Of a stretch of 36,042 nt of DNA, positions 28,226 to 36,042 are shown in pieces. The translations under genes and the position numbers were made by a program. The DNA is from Streptacidiphilus anmyonensis (GTDB taxonomy: Bacteria; Actinomycetota; Actinomycetes; Streptomycetales; Streptomycetaceae). A model generated the notes under the pieces. That model searched no databases. It was not told the origin of the DNA and saw only the letters and a list, made by a program, of their open reading frames with translations. The DNA lies in contig NZ_BBPQ01000028.1 in assembly GCF_000787855.1 (NCBI RefSeq), forward strand, positions 1 to 36,042. The letters run 5' to 3'. The first letter of the stretch is position 1. Every line of letters starts with the position of its first letter.

Positions 28226-29133
28226 GCGCCGACCGCCTCGCAGGTCTCCGGGGTCAGCGGGCGCATCGCCGGGCTGATCCAGTCCGGCGCGCCGGGGTGG
28301 TGCAGGTAGGCGAGCACCAGTTCCTCCAGGGTGGGGGCCTCCGTGTGGTCGGGGCCCGCGTCGCCCGGCAGGAGGTCGACGCGGTGGGCGCGGGCCGGCA
28401 CGGATCCCGCCGGGGCGCCGACGCCCGCGCTGCGCGCGGCGGGCACGCTGAGCGGGTCCGGCAGCCGGTGGGCAGCCAGGAGTTCGGGCAGCGGGCCGGC
28501 CAGGCGGACCCGTCCGTGGTCGAGCAGGAGCAGGTGGTCGATGCTCTCCTCCAGGTCGGCGAGGACGTGGGAGGAGAGCAGGAGCGTCGCGCCGCGCTCG
28601 GCGACGTCGGCCAGCAGCAGGCCCATCGTCCGCCGCCGCGCCAGCGGGTCCAGATCGCTGAGCGGTTCGTCCAGCAGCAGGACGTCGGCCGCCTTGCCGC
28701 GCGCGAGGGCGAGGCTGACGAGGGTGCGCTGTCCGCCGGAGAGCGACCCTGCCCGGGCCCGCACCGGGATCCGGGCGGCGTCGAGCACCTCCTCCGCGGC
28801 GTCGGGGCGCCAGCCCGGGTTGAGGTCCCGGCCCAGCCGGAGCAGCCGCTGGACGCTGAACTGGCGGTAGAGCGAGCGGTTCTGGTCCACGTAGGCGATC
28901 CTGGGGCGGTTCGCGGCGTCGCCGACCGGGCGGCCGAGCAGCTCCAACCGCCCGGAGTCGGGCGCGACCAGACCGGCGGCGGTGGCCAGCAGCACGCTTT
29001 TCCCGGCCCCGTTGGGGCCTACCAGCCCGCAGACGGCGCCGCGCGGTATCCGGAACCGGCAGTCGTGCAGCACCTCGCTGCGCCCGCGCCGCACACCGAG
29101 CCCGACGGCCTGTACCGCCGGGGTGGTGATCAC
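28222..29133 (-). CDS. ABC transporter ATP-binding protein, GntR-linked
   Basis: 303 aa. Walker A GPNGAGKSV, signature LSGGQRTLVSLALARG, Walker B VLLLDEPLSDLDP, H-loop LLLSSHVLADLEES. The C-terminal ~75 residues are a non-conserved extension ending in PLTPETCEAVGA. Start GTG 29133 overlaps the gntR stop as GTGA, making gntR, ATPase and permease a tightly coupled operon under the repressor's own control. Confidence 0.92.
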   Translation of the reverse strand: MITTPAVQAVGLGVRRGRSEVLHDCRFRIPRGAVCGLVGPNGAGKSVLLATAAGLVAPDSGRLELLGRPVGDAANRPRIAYVDQNRSLYRQFSVQRLLRLGRDLNPGWRPDAAEEVLDAARIPVRARAGSLSGGQRTLVSLALARGKAADVLLLDEPLSDLDPLARRRTMGLLLADVAERGATLLLSSHVLADLEESIDHLLLLDHGRVRLAGPLPELLAAHRLPDPLSVPAARSAGVGAPAGSVPARAHRVDLLPGDAGPDHTEAPTLEELVLAYLHHPGAPDWISPAMRPLTPETCEAVGA

Positions 29134-29555
29134 GGCCGCTCCCTGGAGACCGCGCCGGGGGCGGGTTCGTCGGCGAGCGGGAACTCCCGGTCCACGACGG
29201 AGGCCGTGAGCGCGAGCACGTCCTCCCGCTCCAGGCCCGCGTTGCGGGCCCGGCCGACCCAGGCCGTCAGCTCCTCGCGCAGGCCGGCCGCGGCGGAGTT
29301 CTCGGCCTGTCCCAGCACCCGCACGACGAAGGTGCCGAGCCCCTGCGTGGACTCGACCAGCCCGGCGCGCTGGAGCTCCTGGTAGGCCCGCAGCACGGTG
29401 TTGGGGTTGACCGCGGTCGCCGCGACGACCTCCCGGGCGGTCGGGAGCTTGTCGCCGACCTGGAGGTGGCCCAGGCGCAGGGCCTGCTCGGTCTGCTGCA
29501 CGATCTGCTGGTACGCGGGCACGCCGCTGCGGCGGCGCACGTGGTACTCGATCAC
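29130..29555 (-). CDS. GntR-family regulator, YtrA subfamily
   Basis: 141 aa. The winged helix-turn-helix (about 1-75: VPAYQQIVQQTEQALRLGHL, DKLPTAREVVAATAVNPNTV, LRAYQELQRAGLV) is followed by a short C-terminal dimerisation region (about 80-125) rather than a large effector domain, as in YtrA regulators. Start GTG 29555. It is first in the operon with the ABC genes, and a perfect palindrome overlaps its promoter, so negative autoregulation is expected. Confidence 0.9.
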   Translation of the reverse strand: MIEYHVRRRSGVPAYQQIVQQTEQALRLGHLQVGDKLPTAREVVAATAVNPNTVLRAYQELQRAGLVESTQGLGTFVVRVLGQAENSAAAGLREELTAWVGRARNAGLEREDVLALTASVVDREFPLADEPAPGAVSRERP

Positions 29556-29561
29556 CGAAAC

Positions 29562-29591
29562 CTACTTTCACTAATTGATTGGTGAAAGTAG
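29562..29591 (-). promoter_or_regulatory. Promoter and palindromic operator of the gntR-ABC operon
   Basis: CTACTTTCAC (29562-29571) and GTGAAAGTAG (29582-29591) form a perfect 10-bp inverted repeat around a 10-bp A/T-rich centre, a strong outlier in this GC-rich DNA. On the minus strand TTGACT (29595-29590), a 16-bp spacer and TAGTGA (29573-29568) form a promoter whose spacer and -10 lie within the palindrome. The predicted start is about 6 nt before GTG 29555, so the mRNA is almost leaderless. Confidence 0.78.
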
Positions 29592-29649
29592 TCAATGCGG
29601 ATCCACCTGTCAACGAGCAGGGGGACCGCCGGTGGTCGCGAGAAGCGGG

Positions 29650-30963
29650 CTACGCGTCGGGTCGGCGCGCGGCGGCGCGGCGCTCGCGCACGGCGCGCAT
29701 ACCCAGCACGGCCAGGAACGCGAGGCCGAGGAGGGTGTAGAGCTCGCCCTGGGCGATCTGGAGGCCGTGCCAGGTGTACTCGGCGTCGTTGTTGTAGGGG
29801 ACGCCCCAGATGATCCCGGAGGGGATGGTGCCCTGGGTGGGGCCCTGGTAGCGGGGCCAGGCGGCGAAGAGGAGCAGCGCCGCGAGCGGGGGCAGGGCGG
29901 CGGTGAGCCGGTCGCGGGCGGTGGCGCCGCGCCAGGCGCGGTCGGCGCCGAGGACGAGGACGGGCAGGATCCACACCCAGTGGTGCGACCAGGAGATCGG
30001 GGAGGCGAGCAGGCCGACGACGGCGGTGACGACGATCGCGAGCAGCTCGTTGCCGCGGCGGTGCTCCCGGGCCGCCAGGAGCAGTCCGGCGACGGCGATG
30101 GTCCCGGCCGCCAGGAACCACACGGCCTGGACCGCGCCGCCGCCGTGCAGGGCGCGGTCGATCATGCCGTGCAGGGACTGGTTGCCCAGGTAGTCGACGC
30201 CGCCCATGCGGGAGGAGTCGAAGAACAGCCCGCCCCAGTACTGCCGCGCCTCGGTCGGGAACAGGGCGAACGAGCCGGCCACGGTGAGGGCCAGCGTCCC
30301 CGTGGAGACCGCCGCGGCCCGCCAGCGGCGGGTGAGCAGCAGATAGGGGATGAAGATCGCGGGGACCAGTTTGAAGCCGGCCGCGAGCCCGACGCCGACG
30401 CCCTTGGCACGGAACCGGTCGGGCAGACAGAGGTCGGCGACGACGATCACCATGAGCCAGGCGTTCACCTGGCCGAAGGCGAGGGTCTGCTGGACCGGCT
30501 CGGTCCCCAGGGCCACCGCAGTGACCAGCAGCGTCGCGCCCAGCCGACCGAGGGAGGCGCGGTGGCCGAGGCGTCCCCAGCACAGCCAGGCGGTGGCGAG
30601 CAGCGCCAGCACGGTGCCGGTGGTCATGATGATCTGGACGTGCGCGTACTTCAGGTACGAGGCGGCCGCGAACACCATCGCCGAGAACGGCGGATAGGTG
30701 AAAGGCAGCCGGACCCAGGTGTAGCTGCCCGTGTAGAGGTGGCTGCCGCTGCGGAGGGCCTTGCCGCCGTCGTAGTAGACCTGCAGGTCCAGCGTGGAGG
30801 CCATGCCGAGCCGGTGGCCGTCCATCCAGGCCAGCCAGATCCACAGCGCCGCGACGGCGGCCACCAGACCGGGCAAGATCAGCCAGGCCGGGAGCGGCCG
30901 TCGGACTCTCACGGGTTCGGTGTCCGCCTGGGCGGCGGGGGCTATGTCGGCCCTGGCGGCCAT
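29650..30963 (-). CDS. GT87-family membrane mannosyltransferase (DUF2029)
   Basis: 437 aa with about ten TM helices. Polyprenol-phosphate-mannose-dependent alpha-mannosyltransferase family (GT87), which extends mannan or phosphatidylinositol mannosides outside the membrane in actinobacteria. Family marks: an Asp in the first extracytoplasmic loop (TLDLQVYYDGGKALRSG), FTYPPFSAMVF, TLAFGQVNAWL, VGVGLAAGFKLVPAIFIPYL, and GNQSLHGMIDRAL. ATG 30963 is chosen because GGAGG lies 8 nt upstream; a GTG at 30978 is in frame. The 73 bp before the stop and the 153-bp upstream gap hold no gene. Acceptor unknown. Confidence 0.9.
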   Translation of the reverse strand: MAARADIAPAAQADTEPVRVRRPLPAWLILPGLVAAVAALWIWLAWMDGHRLGMASTLDLQVYYDGGKALRSGSHLYTGSYTWVRLPFTYPPFSAMVFAAASYLKYAHVQIIMTTGTVLALLATAWLCWGRLGHRASLGRLGATLLVTAVALGTEPVQQTLAFGQVNAWLMVIVVADLCLPDRFRAKGVGVGLAAGFKLVPAIFIPYLLLTRRWRAAAVSTGTLALTVAGSFALFPTEARQYWGGLFFDSSRMGGVDYLGNQSLHGMIDRALHGGGAVQAVWFLAAGTIAVAGLLLAAREHRRGNELLAIVVTAVVGLLASPISWSHHWVWILPVLVLGADRAWRGATARDRLTAALPPLAALLLFAAWPRYQGPTQGTIPSGIIWGVPYNNDAEYTWHGLQIAQGELYTLLGLAFLAVLGMRAVRERRAAARRPDA

Positions 30964-31131
30964 GTCCGCATCCTCCACCCCCTGCCGTCGCGTGGGGCCG
31001 TCGGCGGTCGCCGGGCGCTCGTCGGGGTTCAGCGGGGTGGGCGGAGGCTATCACGTGAAGTTGATGCGGAATTGAGGCGTCCGTGAGAAGTCGTTCGTGT
31101 CCGTATTCTGGGAATTCAGCCCGTTTCCGGG

Positions 31132-32760
31132 TCAGACGGCCTGGGGATAGTCGAAGAAACGGGTCGGGTCGTAGTGGTGCTTGGCCCGGACGAGGCGGGG
31201 GTAGTTCGCGCCGTAGTAGGCCGAGCGCCAGTCCCGCAGCTCGGGGTCGGGGAAGTTCTGGTAGGACCGCGCGGGCGGGCCGGCAGGGAAGATCGCGTCG
31301 TAGAAGTCGTCGAGCCAGGCCAGGTTGGCGTGGACGGTGGCGGGCTGGTCGTGATCCGCCCAGGAGGTCTCGGCGGCGAGGACGAAGACGCCGTCGCGGT
31401 GCACGAACGCGGTCGCGCCGGGCGCCACCTTGTTGATCTCGCCGCCGAGCCCGAACATCGCGAACCCGGCGCCGTCGTCGTTGCCGCTGCCCGGCCAGGC
31501 GAGCAGTTGCTCTGCGGCCGCCGCGACCCGGCGTTCGGACAGGAGGGCGTGGGGCCCGAGGATCGCCGACTTGGCTGCGAACCGGTCCACCGGGGTGGTG
31601 GCGCTGAGCAGGCCGCTCGCCTCCGCAGGGGTGACCTCGCGGATCGCCGCCCGGTGGCGGGTGCGCTCCGCGGGCGTGCCGACGTCCAGGAGCGGGGCGA
31701 GGATGTCGCGCAGCTCGTCGAGGGTGCCGTAGTGCTGTCCGATCACGTTCACGTTGGCGTTGCGTGCGATCTGCGGCCGGGTCCGGCCGTTGGTGCCGAT
31801 GCCCAAGCGGCAGTGGAACCGCCTGTTGTGCGCCGTGTCCAACGCGATCCGCTGCATGGCGGCCATCACCGGCAGGACCGAGTCCAGGCTCCAACGGAAG
31901 CTGTAGAAGCCGACGTTGCCGTGGAACCGCTCGAAGCGGAACGTGAACGAGGTGTGCACGCCGAAGTTGTTGCCCGCGCCGCCGCGGCAGGCCCAGAACA
32001 GTTCCCGCTCGGTGCCGTCGTCGGCCGTCACGACGCTCCCGTCGGCCAGCACCACGGTGGTGGCGGTCAGTCGGTCGCAGGTCAGGCCGAACATCTTGTC
32101 GCTGAATCCGATGCCGCCGCCCAGCACCAGGCCGGCGACGCCGACGGAGGGGCAGCGGCCGGTGGGCACGAACATCCCCTCGTTCTCCAGCAGCGGGTGC
32201 AGGTCGCCGTTGGTGACGCCGGCCCCGACGGTGACCGTGCCGGCGTCGTGCACGACCTCGATCGGCCCGTAGCGGCGGCTGCGGGCGGTGCCGGCGCACG
32301 GGGTGGCGGTGATGGTCTTCATCCGGCTCATGTTGAGCAGGAGCCCGGTGGTCGTGGAGTAGCCCGCGTAGTTGTGACCGAGCCCGGAGCGCGGCACCGC
32401 GGGCAGCCCCACCTCGCGGGCCCATCGGACGGCCGCGCTCACGTCACGGGTGGTGGCGCAGGCGACGATCCCCGCCGGGCGGATCCGGGCGTAGCGGTGG
32501 TTGAAGGGGAGGGCGAGCGGGGGATAGGCCGGGTCGTCCGGCCGGTACAGGGACGCACCCGGGGACAGGGCGGCGGCCAGCCGCCGCCACGCGCGGGCAG
32601 GCACCTTCTCCACCAGCGCGCCCTCGGCGGCGACCGCGGGAGGAAGCCCGCGTGCAGCCGCCGCCGCGCCTACCGTGCCGACTGTTCCGACCGTGCCCAT
32701 CGCGCCGAGGGTCCCGGCGCCCACGGCGGCCGCACGCAACACGTCCCGCCTGTCGATCAC
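31132..32760 (-). CDS. Tat-exported FAD-linked oxidase, berberine-bridge-enzyme type (copy 2)
   Basis: 542 aa. Tat signal starting IDRRDVLRAAAVGAGTLGA (residues 2-20) with an odd GTVGTVGTVG tripeptide repeat inside the hydrophobic core. PCMH FAD domain about 90-285 with His129 (SGLGHNYAGYS) and Cys203 (GRCPSVGVAG), predicting bicovalent FAD. The BBE C-terminal segment YYGANYPRLVRAKHHYDPTR is present. GTG 32760 follows GGAGGG about 9 nt upstream; no ATG fits. It shares the architecture of the oxidase at 14732 but is clearly diverged, so an old duplication or separate acquisition. Divergent from the kinase gene (190 bp between starts). Confidence 0.9.
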   Translation of the reverse strand: MIDRRDVLRAAAVGAGTLGAMGTVGTVGTVGAAAAARGLPPAVAAEGALVEKVPARAWRRLAAALSPGASLYRPDDPAYPPLALPFNHRYARIRPAGIVACATTRDVSAAVRWAREVGLPAVPRSGLGHNYAGYSTTTGLLLNMSRMKTITATPCAGTARSRRYGPIEVVHDAGTVTVGAGVTNGDLHPLLENEGMFVPTGRCPSVGVAGLVLGGGIGFSDKMFGLTCDRLTATTVVLADGSVVTADDGTERELFWACRGGAGNNFGVHTSFTFRFERFHGNVGFYSFRWSLDSVLPVMAAMQRIALDTAHNRRFHCRLGIGTNGRTRPQIARNANVNVIGQHYGTLDELRDILAPLLDVGTPAERTRHRAAIREVTPAEASGLLSATTPVDRFAAKSAILGPHALLSERRVAAAAEQLLAWPGSGNDDGAGFAMFGLGGEINKVAPGATAFVHRDGVFVLAAETSWADHDQPATVHANLAWLDDFYDAIFPAGPPARSYQNFPDPELRDWRSAYYGANYPRLVRAKHHYDPTRFFDYPQAV

Positions 32761-32950
32761 TGTGGTCCGCCCTCCGTGCCGCGCGGAGTCCCGGCGCCTC
32801 CGCGCTCCCGGAGCGATCGTGGGCAGATCCCGTGGCGGCCTGTCCACGCGCCGCACGGTCCGCCTGCGGAGGTTCACCGGTTCGGCCCACCCTGCGTCCC
32901 GGGCATACTGGCGGGCAGTCAGAAGTGTTCGGACAACGGGGGATTGCGCG

Positions 32951-34648
<1,698 letters not shown>

Positions 34649-34680
34649 CGCCAAGTCCCTTGTCCGAAAACGTGTTTCGT

Positions 34681-34705
34681 GGCCCCTCCCGGGGGCCGTT
34701 ACGGT
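34681..34705 (+). promoter_or_regulatory. Hairpin and leaderless-type promoter before the amidase gene
   Basis: GGCCCC-TCCCG-GGGGCC (34681-34697) could terminate the kinase transcript. TACGGT (34700-34705) is a good -10, ending 7 nt before ATG 34713; a TTTCGT at 34675 is a weak -35. There is no Shine-Dalgarno between, so the mRNA probably starts at the AUG. Confidence 0.5.
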
Positions 34706-34712
34706 CGGAACC

Positions 34713-36042
34713 ATGGAGTGGAGCCAACAGACGGCCGAGCAGCTCACGGCCGCCCTGCGTGCCGGTGACGTGAGCTCGGCGGAACTGACCGACGAGGCGA
34801 TCGCCCGCATCGAGCGGGACGACAAGGCGATCAACGCGATCTGCGTGCCGGACTTCGAGCGGGCCCGGGCCGCCGCGCGCGACGCCGACCGGGCGCGGGC
34901 CCGAGGCGAGGAGCGGCCGCTGCTCGGCATTCCGGTGACGGTCAAGGAGTCCTACAACGTCGCCGGTCTGCCGACGACCTGGGGCATGCCGCAGTACCGC
35001 GACCACGTGCCGACCGAGGACGCGGTGCAGGTGTCGCGGCTCAGGGCGGCGGGCGCGGTGGTGCTCGGCAAGACCAATGTGCCCTTGGGGCTGCACGACG
35101 TGCAGAGCTACAACGAGATCTACGGCACCACCAACAACCCCTGGGACCTGCGGCGCACGCCGGGCGGCTCCTCCGGCGGGTCGGCGGCGGCGCTGGCGTG
35201 CGGGTTCGGGGCGCTGTCCATCGGCTCCGACATCGCGGGTTCGCTGCGCACACCGGCGCACTTCTGCGGCGTCTACGCGCACAAGCCGACGCTCGGGCTG
35301 GCGGCGGCCCGCGGCATGGTGCCGCCGCCCGCGCCGGCCCTGCCGGTCGAGCACGATCTCGCCGTCGTCGGTCCGATGGCGCGCAGCGCCCGCGACCTGG
35401 CGCTGCTGCTCGACGTCATGGCCGGGCCGGATCCGCTGACGTTCGGTGTGGCGCATCGGTTGACGCTGCCGCCCGCGCGTCGTGAGCGGCTCCAGGACTT
35501 CCGGGTCCTGGTCCTCGACGACCACCCGCTCATCCCGACCGCGTCCGCGGTACGGGCGGGCGTGAACCGGGTCGCCGACGCGCTGGTCCAGGGCGGCGCC
35601 CGGGTCGAACGGCACAGTCCCCTGCTGCCCGACCTGGCCGAAGCCGCCCTGGTCTACACACAGTTGCTGATCTCGAGCGTGGTCACCCGCTTCCCCGTCG
35701 AGGCGGTCGACGAGCTGCGCGCCCGTGCGGCCGAACTCGGCGCGGACGATCGGAGCCTGGACGCCGCCCGGCTGCGCGGCTTGGTCGCCGGCCACCGCGA
35801 CTGGATCGAGGCGAACCACCGCCGTGAGCTCCACCGCCACGGCTGGCGGCAGTTCTTCGCCGAGTTCGACGCCGTGGTGTGTCCGGTCACGCCGACTCCT
35901 GCGTTCCCGCACGACCACCACCCCGATCCGAGGCAACGCCGGATCGAGATCGACGGCGCCGGGTACCCGTATCTGGACCAGCTGGTCTGGGCCGGGCTGG
36001 CCACCATGCCCGGCCTGCCCGCCACCGCCGTACCGGCGGGCC
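34713..36042 (+). CDS. Amidase-signature hydrolase (3' end cut by window edge)
   Basis: 443 residues visible, open to the right edge, so a few dozen residues are probably missing. Amidase signature enzyme that hydrolyses amides with a Ser-cisSer-Lys triad: Lys78 (PVTVKES), cis-Ser about 154 in GGSSGGSAAAL, nucleophile Ser177 in GSDIAGSLRTP. The family sequence GVYAHKPT follows, and VVCPVTPTPAF and WAGLATMPGLPATAVP are the usual C-terminal elements. No signal peptide; cytoplasmic. No gatB or gatC nearby and the substrate loop is unlike GatA, so a catabolic amidase is more likely than the tRNA amidotransferase. Confidence 0.9.
   Translation, partial: MEWSQQTAEQLTAALRAGDVSSAELTDEAIARIERDDKAINAICVPDFERARAAARDADRARARGEERPLLGIPVTVKESYNVAGLPTTWGMPQYRDHVPTEDAVQVSRLRAAGAVVLGKTNVPLGLHDVQSYNEIYGTTNNPWDLRRTPGGSSGGSAAALACGFGALSIGSDIAGSLRTPAHFCGVYAHKPTLGLAAARGMVPPPAPALPVEHDLAVVGPMARSARDLALLLDVMAGPDPLTFGVAHRLTLPPARRERLQDFRVLVLDDHPLIPTASAVRAGVNRVADALVQGGARVERHSPLLPDLAEAALVYTQLLISSVVTRFPVEAVDELRARAAELGADDRSLDAARLRGLVAGHRDWIEANHRRELHRHGWRQFFAEFDAVVCPVTPTPAFPHDHHPDPRQRRIEIDGAGYPYLDQLVWAGLATMPGLPATAVPAG

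Noticed and set aside
34713-36042. GatA subunit of the tRNA amidotransferase
   Set aside because: Amidase signature fits, but there is no gatB/gatC nearby and the sequence around the active site and C-terminus looks like a general amidase.

Overview
This is very GC-rich actinomycete chromosomal DNA. Third codon positions are almost always G or C, GTG starts and 4-bp ATGA/GTGA stop-start overlaps are common, and there are several Tat signals. The gene set fits Streptomycetaceae or a close relative: NdgR-like IclR regulator, HAF-repeat protein, DrrAB exporter, YtrA-type GntR, form I CO dehydrogenase. I see no IS element, phage gene, CRISPR array or origin. Both edges cut genes: a DEAD-box helicase on the left and an amidase on the right.

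Layout. 1-1650 (minus): initiator tRNA-fMet, a strong intrinsic terminator, then a DEAD-box RNA helicase. 1860-2919 (plus): a SAM-I (S-box) riboswitch, a possible 36-codon leader ORF whose Shine-Dalgarno abuts the riboswitch P1 stem, a GC hairpin, then an NdgR-like IclR regulator. 2894-8797: a LysR gene divergent from a cassette of a small ferredoxin-fold protein, an HSL-type esterase, a signal-less glycine-betaine-binding-like protein and a zinc-free MDR oxidoreductase, followed by an FAD monooxygenase with its own promoter. 8880-16270: bidirectional terminator, secreted HAF-repeat protein, Tat-exported beta-carbonic anhydrase, a DrrAB-type ABC exporter with a small downstream ORF, a secreted M23 peptidase, and a Tat-exported flavin oxidase with predicted bicovalent FAD. 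16582-25879: the CO dehydrogenase locus coxM-coxS-coxL-coxF(xdhC)-coxD-coxE on minus, with a divergent LysR gene and coxG on plus. 25904-32760 (minus): acyltransferase 3, a gntR-ABC ATPase-ABC permease operon with a perfect palindromic operator, a GT87 mannosyltransferase, and a second Tat flavin oxidase. 32951-36042 (plus): Ser/Thr protein kinase with two TM helices and a C-terminal cytosolic domain, then an amidase with a leaderless-type promoter.

How it works together. The cox block is a near-complete aerobic CO oxidation system. CoxMSL form the flavin/FeS/Mo-Cu enzyme, CoxD/E/F mature the metal centre, CoxG is a membrane-anchored SRPBCC protein, and the LysR protein is the likely regulator. 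The most distinctive regulatory feature is the SAM riboswitch ahead of an NdgR-like gene: NdgR is described in Streptomyces as a regulator of leucine and methionine biosynthesis, so the switch would put a methionine-pathway regulator under direct SAM control. Other points worth a second look are a YHS metal-binding domain fused to the CoxF/XdhC protein, imperfect copies of the coxE 3' end in the gap after it, a stem that could mask the coxM ribosome binding site, and the unusual kinase architecture.
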